From Halorubrum vacuolatum (lineage in GTDB: Archaea > Halobacteriota > Halobacteria > Halobacteriales > Haloferacaceae): DNA of 64,000 nucleotides. Shown here piece by piece: positions 1-7,002 of the stretch. The translations under genes and the position numbers were made by a program. Location: NCBI RefSeq assembly GCF_900188065.1, contig NZ_FZNQ01000009.1:62001-126000 (forward strand), written 5' to 3'. Every line of letters begins with the position of its first letter. Positions within the stretch are counted from its first letter, which is position 1. Under the pieces are notes generated by a model. It was not told where the DNA came from and searched no databases. It saw nothing but the letters and a program-made list of their open reading frames with translations.

Positions 1-66
1 CTCCACATGCTGAAGGGGAAACGGACGGACCAGCCGCCGAAGAAACACGGCAACATCCCGATCTGA
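1..66 (+). CDS. pccB: Acyl-CoA carboxylase carboxyltransferase subunit, C-terminal end (partial)
   Basis: Only the last 21 codons are in the window. They encode a basic tail ending in KKHGNIPI, the typical C-terminus of haloarchaeal propionyl/acetyl-CoA carboxylase carboxyltransferase (PccB/methylmalonyl-CoA carboxyltransferase family). The stop codon TGA overlaps the ATG of the next gene (TGATG), so the two are co-transcribed and translationally coupled. The presence of the small carboxylase subunit immediately downstream supports the assignment. The enzyme transfers carboxyl from biotin to propionyl- or acetyl-CoA in the cytoplasm. Everything upstream is outside the window. Confidence 0.75.
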   Translation, partial: LHMLKGKRTDQPPKKHGNIPI

Positions 67-356
67 TGGCCGAGAACACGGAGACCGAAGGGGGTGCGCA
101 TCGGCTCCCCACCGGACTCGTCATCCCCGACGACGCCGACGACGCGGAGGCCGCCGCCATCGCGGTCGCGGTCGCCGCACACCTCCGGGATCGGGAGGCT
201 GCAGCGGCCGCCGCGCGCGACACGGAGCCCACGTGGAACGGGAAGCGGTGGGCGTTCGCGGGGCGGGTGGAGTCGCTCACGCGCCGTCGCGTTCGCGTGT
301 CCGAGGGAACGCCGACGGACGCGTGGGCGGCGGCTGGCAGGACCGATCGGTTATAA
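66..356 (+). CDS. pccX: Acyl-CoA carboxylase small subunit, PccX-like (acc operon protein)
   Basis: This 96-aa acidic, alanine-rich protein matches what I recall of the third, small subunit of haloarchaeal propionyl-CoA carboxylase (PccX of Haloferax mediterranei). The matching features are a [19 protein letters not shown] helix near residues 22-41, a [10 protein letters not shown] segment near 57-67, and a [14 protein letters not shown]-terminus. In the characterised system PccX is needed for activity of the biotin carboxylase and carboxyltransferase subunits. It starts by overlapping the stop of the carboxyltransferase gene, which fixes the start codon. No independent promoter is visible. 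It is the last gene of the operon; the next gene has its own TATA box. Confidence 0.8.
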   Translation: MAENTETEGGAHRLPTGLVIPDDADDAEAAAIAVAVAAHLRDREAAAAAARDTEPTWNGKRWAFAGRVESLTRRRVRVSEGTPTDAWAAAGRTDRL

Positions 357-530
357 TCGACCCCCCGCTTGGTCCTGCGACCTCACCCTTCGGGTCCGAG
401 GCGTCGCCTGGAAGCCGTCGACTTTTTCGATCGCTCGTTCGTGCTCGCAGCGATCGCGTCCTCGCACGTCCGAGGGACGATGGAGCGAGTGGCGCCTGAA
501 GACAGCGACGATCGGCACGTGAAGGGTTGC

Positions 531-538
531 CTTTATCA
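531..538 (+). promoter_or_regulatory. TATA box of psmB
   Basis: The element CTTTATCA lies about 27 nt upstream of the psmB ATG at 562, which implies a leaderless or near-leaderless transcript, as is common in haloarchaea. The 205-nt gap between pccX and psmB holds no other feature I can support. Confidence 0.6.
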
Positions 539-561
539 ACGCGCCGGGCCACTATTCGGTA

Positions 562-1293
562 ATGCGAACACCGACAGGCGATCTCTCGGGAGGGCTGGCC
601 GGCGAACTGGGTCACGACCGACCCATCTTCGGGCCCGAACTCGGCGAGTTCGATGCCGCCGAACGTCGAAACGCGGCCGCGGACGATGACAAAGGCGTCA
701 AGACGGGAACGACGACCGTCGGGCTCAAGACCGACGACGGCGTCGTGCTCGCGACCGACATGCGCGCCTCGCTCGGCCGGATGGTCTCCTCGAAGGACGT
801 CCAGAAGGTCGAACAGATCCACCCGACCGGCGCGTTGACCATCGCCGGCGGCGTCTCGGCCGCACAGAACCTCATCTCGACGCTGCGTGCGGAGACGAAC
901 CTCTACGAGGCCCGCCGCGGTAAGGACATGTCGATGCAGGCGCTCTCGACGCTCACGGGCAACCTGCTTCGGACCGGCGCGTTCTTCATCGTCCAGCCGA
1001 TCCTCGGCGGCGTCGACGAGACGGGCGCGTACATCTACTCCATCGACCCGCTCGGCTCCGTCATCGAGGAGGAGTACACCGTCACCGGCTCCGGAAGCCA
1101 GTACGCACTCGGTGTGCTCGAACAGGAGTACCGCGACGACCTCACCGTCGAGGAGGCGAAGACGGCCGCCGCGAGGGCGATCAAATCCGCCGTCGAGCGC
1201 GACGTCGCCTCCGGGAACGGGATCAACGTCGCCGTCGTCACCGAAGACGGCGTCGAGATCACCCGTCACAAGGAGTTCGACGACCTCCTCTGA
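562..1293 (+). CDS. psmB: Proteasome beta subunit precursor
   Basis: This is a 243-aa N-terminal nucleophile hydrolase, the catalytic subunit of the archaeal 20S proteasome in the cytoplasm. A 49-residue propeptide ends at Gly49, and autocleavage would expose Thr50 in the sequence TGTTTVGLK. Counting from that threonine, Asp17 and Lys33 of the catalytic set are present (ATDMRAS and QKVEQ). The C-terminal half has the expected SGSQYALGVLE and NGINVAVVTEDGVE strands. Length is normal. A TATA box at 531-538 places transcription start at or next to the ATG. The alpha subunit is not in the window, which is usual in haloarchaea. Confidence 0.95.
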   Translation: MRTPTGDLSGGLAGELGHDRPIFGPELGEFDAAERRNAAADDDKGVKTGTTTVGLKTDDGVVLATDMRASLGRMVSSKDVQKVEQIHPTGALTIAGGVSAAQNLISTLRAETNLYEARRGKDMSMQALSTLTGNLLRTGAFFIVQPILGGVDETGAYIYSIDPLGSVIEEEYTVTGSGSQYALGVLEQEYRDDLTVEEAKTAAARAIKSAVERDVASGNGINVAVVTEDGVEITRHKEFDDLL

Positions 1294-1389
1294 GGGGTCC
1301 GGAAACGCGCCGGACCGATCGGGCAGCCGCCGGGAGCGGTCTGCCGGCCCGCCGGGAGCGACCCTTTTTAAGTCCCGCCACGCTCGTGA

Positions 1390-2346
1390 ATGACGTACCG
1401 ACCGATGGCGACGCCGATACTCAAATGGGCGGGCGGAAAGCGACAGCTCCTCGATGAGCTGTACGCGCGGTTTCCAGCCGCCTACGACCCCGGTGAACAC
1501 GCCTATCACGAACCGTTTCTCGGCAGCGGCGCGCTCTGTTTCGACCACGAACCACGGCGGGGGACGGTCAACGACCGAAACCCGCGGCTCGTCAACTTCT
1601 ATCGGCAGGTCCGCGACCGTCCCGAGGAGCTGATCGAGCGCTGCCGGACGTTTCCGGACCCGAACGACGAGCCCGATCCGGCACTGGCGTTCACGGAGAC
1701 GGACCGGAAGGGCCGATCGATCGACGCCGCCTACTACCAGCAACGCGCGCTGTTCAACCGCCGGCCGAACGGCGAGTCCTTCGACCCCCTCGATGAGGCC
1801 GCCCGGCTGCTGTATTTAAACCGGACGGGGTTCAACGGCCTCTATCGCGAGAACGCCGACGGCGAGTTCAACGTCCCGATCGGCCGCTACGTCGACCCCG
1901 ACTGGGTCCGTGCCGAACAGGTCCGCGGGGTGAGTCGGGTGCTCCGCGGGCTCGGCGAGGGCGCGGTTCACCACGGCGAGTACGACTACGTTCTCGACGT
2001 CGCGGAACCGGGCGACCTCGTCTATTTCGATCCGCCATACGAGCCGATGAGCCCGACGGCGGACTTCGCGGAGTACAGCGCGGGCGGGTTCGACCGCGAG
2101 GACCAACTCGCGCTGCTTTCGGTCGTCGAGACGCTGGCCGATCGCGACATCCACGTGGTCCTCTCGAACTCCGGGGTGATGTACGACCCCTACGTCGATG
2201 CCGGACTCTTCGTTGATCGCGTGGGGGCGACCCGGGCGATCAACAGCGACCCCGACGCCCGCGGGGAGGTAAACGAGGTGATCGCGACGACGGTGCCGCC
2301 CGAGCAGCGTCGTGGGGAGGATCAGCGATCGCTTACGGATTTTTAA
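1390..2346 (+). CDS. dam: DNA adenine N6-methyltransferase, Dam/DpnIIA class
   Basis: This 318-aa enzyme carries the class D12 methylase signatures: an N-terminal ILKWAGGKRQLL segment near residue 10, a SAM-binding PFLGSGAL loop near 43, and the catalytic DPPY near 217. Family members methylate adenine, commonly within GATC, using S-adenosylmethionine. A TTTTTAAG element at 1365-1372 puts the leaderless start at the ATG at 1390; a second Met five codons later is the alternative. No restriction endonuclease gene lies on either side, so it looks like an orphan methylase. It is flanked by psmB upstream and a convergent lipid gene downstream. Target specificity cannot be read from the sequence. 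Confidence 0.88.
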   Translation: MTYRPMATPILKWAGGKRQLLDELYARFPAAYDPGEHAYHEPFLGSGALCFDHEPRRGTVNDRNPRLVNFYRQVRDRPEELIERCRTFPDPNDEPDPALAFTETDRKGRSIDAAYYQQRALFNRRPNGESFDPLDEAARLLYLNRTGFNGLYRENADGEFNVPIGRYVDPDWVRAEQVRGVSRVLRGLGEGAVHHGEYDYVLDVAEPGDLVYFDPPYEPMSPTADFAEYSAGGFDREDQLALLSVVETLADRDIHVVLSNSGVMYDPYVDAGLFVDRVGATRAINSDPDARGEVNEVIATTVPPEQRRGEDQRSLTDF

Positions 2347-2428
2347 GTGTCCACAGGAGTCGCCCTCGGGGTGTCCCTCCTAAGTCGCCCTCGGAGTGCT
2401 TCCCAAGTCGCTTTCGGAGTGCTCCCGT

Positions 2429-3160
2429 TCACTTGGGGACCCCGAGGCCATCCTCGCCCCAGTAGAACCGTGGACCGAGCAGGAGATAGCCGCAGGCCAA
2501 AAACAGCAGCGCGAACGCGAACCCCTCCCCGATCCACGCGGGCAACGCCGGAACGGCGGCGCGGGCGAGCGGGGCGAGGATCACCGCGGCCTGCACGATC
2601 CCCATCACGACCGCGTCCTGTGCGTGGAGGTCGGGATAGGTGATCGTCGTCCCCATAAGCACCGCGAACGCGACCGTCGCCGCCGTGAGGACGACCGGAT
2701 CCGTATAGCCAGCCAGCACCGCGGCCGCGAGGACCGTCGCCGCGAGCGTCGTGGGGACGCCCACCGTCTCACGGCTGCCGGTGTCATAGGCCGTGTAGAG
2801 TCCGAGCCTGGCGACCGCCATCGCGACGAAGAGCGCGCCCGCGAGGACGCCGACGGCGGCGAGGCCGGGGTCGGTCGCGAACGAATGCGTATCGAGGACG
2901 ACGGCGGCGACGATGGCGGCGGGCGCGACCCCGAAGGAGGCGACGTCGGCGAGCGAGTCGAGATACGGGCCCGCGGGCGTCGAACCACGGTGACGGGCGA
3001 CGACGCCGTCGAGCCCGTCGGCGATGGCGGCGAGCAGGATCAGCCGGGCGGCAAGCTCGACATCGATCGTCGCCGCGACGACCGCGAGGAAGCCGACGGC
3101 GGCGTTCGCCACCGTCACCGCGTCGGCGAGCCCGAGTCGGCCGATCACCCGCAGGTGCAT
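2429..3160 (-). CDS. pssA: CDP-alcohol phosphatidyltransferase, archaetidylserine synthase type
   Basis: This is a 243-aa membrane enzyme with about seven hydrophobic helices. The CDP-alcohol phosphotransferase motif DGX2ARX8GX3DX3D is present near residues 48-75 (DGLDGVVARH ... GPYLDSLADVASFG), including both C-terminal aspartates used for metal binding. The family condenses a CDP-activated archaeol with an alcohol such as L-serine in polar lipid synthesis at the cytoplasmic membrane. Assignment to the serine-using subgroup rests on resemblance to haloarchaeal PssA and is less certain than the family call. It is convergent with dam. An AT-rich element at about 3183-3190 is a candidate TATA box. 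Confidence 0.82.
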   Translation of the reverse strand: MHLRVIGRLGLADAVTVANAAVGFLAVVAATIDVELAARLILLAAIADGLDGVVARHRGSTPAGPYLDSLADVASFGVAPAAIVAAVVLDTHSFATDPGLAAVGVLAGALFVAMAVARLGLYTAYDTGSRETVGVPTTLAATVLAAAVLAGYTDPVVLTAATVAFAVLMGTTITYPDLHAQDAVVMGIVQAAVILAPLARAAVPALPAWIGEGFAFALLFLACGYLLLGPRFYWGEDGLGVPK

Positions 3161-3302
3161 ACCGATCGGTCGCCGAGCCCGGTTTTAGGGTTTATCATCG
3201 GGCGACCGGGATGGCGTTCGTTGTCGGCGGGCTTGGCCATCGTCGTTCCCACCCGACGGAATCGATCGCGACGTTCAAACGACCGCGGCCCCGAGGGAAG
3301 AT

Positions 3303-3719
3303 ATGAAGCGGAGACGGTTCCTCGGGCGGCTCGGTGCCGCGAGCGTCGCGGTCGGAGCGCCCGCCGCGCTCGCCGGCTGTCTAACCGACGATCACGACAT
3401 CGCGATGACGGCAGACGGGTTCGTCCCCGAGGAGCTGACCGTCACGCCGGGGACGACGGTGGTTTGGGAGAACACCTCCAGCCGGCGCCACACCGTCACG
3501 GCCTACGAGGGCGGCATCCCGGAGGACGCCGAGTATTTCGCCTCGGGCGGCTTCGAGGACGAGGGGACCGCGCGCGCCGCGTTCTGGGACGATTTCGGCG
3601 GGGAGATCGACAACGGGGAGCGATATTCACACACCTTCGAGGTCCCCGGACGATACGACTACGTCTGTATCCCCCACGAGGACGGTGGGATGTACGCGAC
3701 CGTATTCGTCGAGGAGTGA
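3303..3719 (+). CDS. Halocyanin-like cupredoxin lipoprotein
   Basis: This 138-aa exported blue-copper-type protein begins MKRRRFLGR, a twin-arginine signal, followed by a lipobox (ALAGC, Cys near 25), so it should be Tat-exported and lipid-anchored outside the membrane. The fold is a plastocyanin/azurin-type domain. Candidate type-1 copper ligands are His in RRHTV, Cys in DYVCI, the following His in IPHED and Met in GGMYA. It probably shuttles electrons in respiration. It is monocistronic, divergent from pssA and convergent with the next membrane gene. Its redox partner is not evident. Confidence 0.88.
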   Translation: MKRRRFLGRLGAASVAVGAPAALAGCLTDDHDIAMTADGFVPEELTVTPGTTVVWENTSSRRHTVTAYEGGIPEDAEYFASGGFEDEGTARAAFWDDFGGEIDNGERYSHTFEVPGRYDYVCIPHEDGGMYATVFVEE

Positions 3720-3756
3720 ACGACGCGGAGTGACCGACCCGTCTCGCGCCTCGCCG

Positions 3757-4251
3757 CTAATATCGAAGCGTCGCATCGAGGATCCCCGCCGTCTGTCCGA
3801 CGCCGATGAGCGCGATCCCGGCGACCACCACGGTCGTCGACGGCGCGAGCGCGACAACGAGCGCGCCGACCGGGCAACAGGCCGCGCCGGCGAGATAGAT
3901 CCACCGGCCGACATCGACGCGGCCGGCGGTGTATATAAAGCCGGCCGCGGGCAGCAGCGCCCACCCGTAGAGCGCGACCGCGAGCAACGCGTCCGTCGTG
4001 AGCGACAGCCCGGCGACGCCGGCGAGCGTGATCGGCACCCCGGCGAGGATCACCGCCCGCCAGCCCGCGAGGACACCCGTCGACATCTCGCGCCAGCCCG
4101 TGAGGACGAACGCGACGAGAAAGAGACTCATCACCACGTGCATGATGAACAGGGCCTGCGTGGAGACGAGGCCGGCGACCGCGGCGGCGGCGACCGTCCA
4201 GGCGGCGGGAACGAGCAGGGCGGGGCCGTGTTCGCGGATCGATCGAAACAC
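3757..4251 (-). CDS. Polytopic membrane protein, haloarchaeal hypothetical
   Basis: This 164-aa protein is almost entirely hydrophobic, with about five transmembrane helices separated by short loops. One cytoplasmic-side loop reads GWREMS. No catalytic motif is recognisable and I cannot name a family. A TATA-like element (GTTTAAGT in the minus sense, about 4268-4277) lies at the right distance for a leaderless start at 4251. It ends 37 nt from the stop of the convergent halocyanin gene. A link to the cupredoxin is possible by proximity only. Confidence 0.65.
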   Translation of the reverse strand: MFRSIREHGPALLVPAAWTVAAAAVAGLVSTQALFIMHVVMSLFLVAFVLTGWREMSTGVLAGWRAVILAGVPITLAGVAGLSLTTDALLAVALYGWALLPAAGFIYTAGRVDVGRWIYLAGAACCPVGALVVALAPSTTVVVAGIALIGVGQTAGILDATLRY

Positions 4252-4460
4252 GACACCCGTTCACACCGCACAAACTTAAACGTCAACCAAGCCGCGGTCG
4301 GCGGATCGACGATTCGACCGAAACCGGCCATGAAACCGACCGATCCGTCGGTTCCGACGGCGAATGGATGCCTACGTGTCGAAGGATCGTGGTTTGCGTA
4401 CCCGATCCGGCTGACGAACGTCCACACAAATCCGTGGTAACTGTACACTCGCAAGTCTTA

Positions 4461-4468
4461 TCTTATAA
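4461..4468 (+). promoter_or_regulatory. TATA box of cspA-like gene
   Basis: TCTTATAA lies about 25 nt upstream of the ATG at 4490 and supports that start over an in-frame ATG 15 nt earlier. The rest of the 238-nt gap from 4252 shows no further gene. Confidence 0.6.
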
Positions 4469-4489
4469 CCACCCGTGTGTCTATTTGCA

Positions 4490-4684
4490 ATGGCAGAAGG
4501 GAAGGTTGATTTCTTCAACGACACTGGCGGCTACGGTTTCATTTCGACGGACGATGCGGACGATGACGTGTTCTTCCACATGGAAGACGTCGGCGGCCCG
4601 GACCTTGAGGAGGGACAGGAGCTCGAGTTCGAGATCCAGTCCTCGCCCAAGGGCCCGCGCGCAGCGAACGTCGTTCGGCAGTAA
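4490..4684 (+). CDS. cspA: Cold-shock domain protein
   Basis: This 64-aa single-domain OB-fold protein has both nucleic-acid-binding RNP motifs: GGYGFIST near residue 13 (RNP1-like) and DVFFHMED near 26 (RNP2-like). Such proteins bind single-stranded RNA or DNA and act as RNA chaperones. The ATG at 4490 gives the canonical MAEGKVDFF start. It is monocistronic. About 210 nt of sequence without a recognisable feature separates it from the convergent ferredoxin gene. Confidence 0.92.
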   Translation: MAEGKVDFFNDTGGYGFISTDDADDDVFFHMEDVGGPDLEEGQELEFEIQSSPKGPRAANVVRQ

Positions 4685-4893
4685 ACCCGTACCGGTACCG
4701 GGTCGGACCCGAACACGGTCTGCGGCCCACACACACTACTACAACTTCTTCTTCCGCGTCGGGGCGACCCGTGCGGCGGGAATTTTTATCCTCGTGAGCG
4801 ACGGCGATGGGTCGTCGAACGACGTATAGCGACGACGCTCACGCAGTGGGATAGGAGGGACGCCGCTCGATCCGAGTCACCGATCCGCTTCGT

Positions 4894-5208
4894 TCACACG
4901 TGCTGTCCCCAGAGCCCGCGGCCTTTCGTCACCTCGACGTCGCCCATCACGCGCGTTTGACACGAGAGGCGGACGTCGTGGCTCGGATGGTGCGGTGGGA
5001 ACCAGAGCCGTGCCTTCTCCTTTTTGCCCGGCTCGCTCACCTCGCCTTCAACCTTGACCGCACAGGTCCCACAGGACCCCATTCCGCGGCAGTTGAGCTG
5101 TTCCGATCGGCCATTATAAACAGAGAGCCCCGCCTTCCGGAGCACATCGCGCAGCACGGCACCCTCCTCACACTCGATCTCCTCGCCCTCGTAGTAGACG
5201 GTCGGCAT
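4894..5208 (-). CDS. 2Fe-2S ferredoxin
   Basis: This 104-aa plant-type ferredoxin domain has ligands in CRGMGSCGTC (a C-x5-C-x2-C arrangement near residues 43-51) plus a fourth Cys in LSCQT near 83. It is shorter than the classic haloarchaeal ferredoxin, which carries an extra acidic N-terminal domain, so it is a distinct small ferredoxin serving as an electron carrier in the cytoplasm. The start at 5208 is chosen over an upstream in-frame ATG at 5223. The TATA-like CTATAATG at about 5236-5243 is then spaced correctly for a leaderless message. Confidence 0.87.
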   Translation of the reverse strand: MPTVYYEGEEIECEEGAVLRDVLRKAGLSVYNGRSEQLNCRGMGSCGTCAVKVEGEVSEPGKKEKARLWFPPHHPSHDVRLSCQTRVMGDVEVTKGRGLWGQHV

Positions 5209-5347
5209 GTAACGACCGATCATATGTGACCGAGCATTATAGCTACTGGTGTCGGGACGATCCCACCGCGCCGACGTCGGTAACCGTACGCCGAGCGTCC
5301 GACGCCGACGGGTCGTTTTTTACGTCAGGACGCCGGAGGTGGTGATA

Positions 5348-6472
5348 ATGGGACTCAGGTGTCTGCTCGGGCACGATTTCAACGAACCCGAGGTGGAACG
5401 TGAACGCGAGGAGGACGGCAACGAGGTCGTCACCACCGTCCGGGAGGTGAAGACCTGCACACGATGCGGCGAGACACAGATCGTGAGCGAGAACACGGAG
5501 GTGACAACCATGGAGCGGCTCACCGAGGCGGCGACGTCCGCGCCGACCCCGGAGGAACCGGCCGAGCCCGAAGGTGGCGTCCATCCGGGCGGCGTCGGAG
5601 CCGCGGAGATCGACGAGGAGCCATATGAGCCGCCCGTCGACGGCGACGATGCGGTGATCATCGACGCGGAGGACGACGGCCCGGAATCGACCACGGCAGG
5701 GGCGTCGACCGACAGCGTGGAGCCGGCAGCCGACATGGAGGGAACCGCCGTGGACGGCGAGGAGGTCGCCGAAAAGACGGACGACGTGGACGTCGACGCC
5801 GAGGAACCGGACGGCGTGGTCGACGACGATGCGGAGTTCATCGAGTCGGGCCCGGGTGAGGCGGAGTTGGGACCGGACACGGCGGAGGGGCCGGCGGACT
5901 GGCCGGATCCCGGCACCGATCCGGACGGGAGCGAGGACGTGCCCGACGACGGCGAGATACTCGATGACGACGCCGGCGGCTCCTCGCCGGACCGCGAGCG
6001 GGGCGCCTGGCCGGAGCTGGATCAGGAGGAGAAAGCCGATCACGAACCGACACCGTGGCCCGACCAGCGGGGGGAAGACGAGGGGTGGAGCGCGACGGTC
6101 GACGACGGGGACGACGCGGGGCCGGGCGTCGAGTTCGGGGGCGGGCTCACGCCGGAAGCCACCGTGGACGGCGCGGACGTGGACGAGGACGTCGAGTTCA
6201 TCGACGCCCCCGAAACGTCGGCGTCGGCCGGGGACAAGGCGACGAGTGGGGGGATCGGAACGGAGACCGACGATGCCGCCGATGGCGACGTGGTGGGAAG
6301 CGGGATCGCCCGTGAGGATCCCCCAAGCCTTCAAACGTCGGCCGATGACATCGACATGGAGTACTACTGTCCGGCGTGTGAGATGACATGGGACGCCGCC
6401 GGCAACTCGATGCGCGCCGGCGACATCTGTCCGGAGTGTAAACGCGGCTACGTCAACGAGCGACCGCGCTAG
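5348..6472 (+). CDS. Acidic protein with terminal zinc-binding motifs (haloarchaeal hypothetical)
   Basis: This 374-aa protein has three parts. An N-terminal domain of about 55 residues starts GLRCLLGHDF and contains a CTRC zinc knuckle. Then comes about 280 residues of low-complexity acidic linker rich in Asp, Glu and Gly. The C-terminal zinc ribbon has two CxxC pairs (CPAC and CPEC). The ends suggest a metal-stabilised binding module pair joined by a disordered tether. From memory it resembles the DUF7093 family, unverified. The function is unknown. The start at ATG 5348 is preferred because an AT-rich TTTTTTAC element at 5315-5322 sits about 28 nt upstream. Confidence 0.7.
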   Translation: MGLRCLLGHDFNEPEVEREREEDGNEVVTTVREVKTCTRCGETQIVSENTEVTTMERLTEAATSAPTPEEPAEPEGGVHPGGVGAAEIDEEPYEPPVDGDDAVIIDAEDDGPESTTAGASTDSVEPAADMEGTAVDGEEVAEKTDDVDVDAEEPDGVVDDDAEFIESGPGEAELGPDTAEGPADWPDPGTDPDGSEDVPDDGEILDDDAGGSSPDRERGAWPELDQEEKADHEPTPWPDQRGEDEGWSATVDDGDDAGPGVEFGGGLTPEATVDGADVDEDVEFIDAPETSASAGDKATSGGIGTETDDAADGDVVGSGIAREDPPSLQTSADDIDMEYYCPACEMTWDAAGNSMRAGDICPECKRGYVNERPR

Positions 6473-6568
6473 ATCGGGCCGATCGACGCCGGCCGGATAG
6501 CCGCCGATCGATCCGTGTGGACGGCCGTGACGAAAGGGGTTTACCCCACCCTGTCAAACGGACCCGAC

Positions 6569-6952
6569 ATGAAGGAGTACAAGATGCGCCGCGGCGAGCA
6601 TCTGGAGGACCGAATGCCGGACCTGAAAGGCTCGATAGAGGAGTACTTCGGCGAGGTGACCGGCACCGAGGAGTGGAACGGTCATGAGCTCTACGTCGTC
6701 GAGGAGCCGAAAAACCCCGTCTTCGAGCGCATCGTCGCGGGCGCGGCGAGCTATAGCGGCAAGAAGGACAAACTCGCCGTCCACTTCGAGGAGCGACCCG
6801 CCGAGGAGCTCATCGCCGAGGGCAAGGTCGACGCGGCCGCCGACGCCGTCGACGTCAAGAACGCCTTCCTGTTGGAGGCGACCGGCCGCGATGCGAAGTC
6901 GCGCCGCGATTCGCTGAAACGCGAAGTCGAGGACGACGCGCCCGATTACTGA
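6569..6952 (+). CDS. DUF5611-like conserved haloarchaeal protein
   Basis: This 127-aa soluble protein begins MKEYKMRRGEHLEDR and continues with an alternating strand/helix pattern (GHELYVVEEPKNPVFERIV, KLAVHFEERPAEELIAEG). I recall the family as DUF5611, a haloarchaeal family with no known function. The start at 6569 follows a GTTTACC element at about 6540 that fits a leaderless promoter. No neighbouring gene gives a functional hint; the helicase downstream is convergent. Confidence 0.68.
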   Translation: MKEYKMRRGEHLEDRMPDLKGSIEEYFGEVTGTEEWNGHELYVVEEPKNPVFERIVAGAASYSGKKDKLAVHFEERPAEELIAEGKVDAAADAVDVKNAFLLEATGRDAKSRRDSLKREVEDDAPDY

Positions 6953-7002
6953 TCCGGCTCGTCTCGTCATCGACCGAGTATCGGCGTATCGACGGCGACG
7001 GA

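Noticed and set aside
277-1743. 488-codon minus-strand frame across psmB and the dam start
   Set aside because: It runs antisense to two well-supported genes with correct promoters and active-site motifs; codon bias belongs to the plus-strand frames.
3685-4440. 251-codon plus-strand frame after the halocyanin gene
   Set aside because: It is antisense to a hydrophobic membrane protein with a good promoter, and its translation is Arg/Asp-rich noise.
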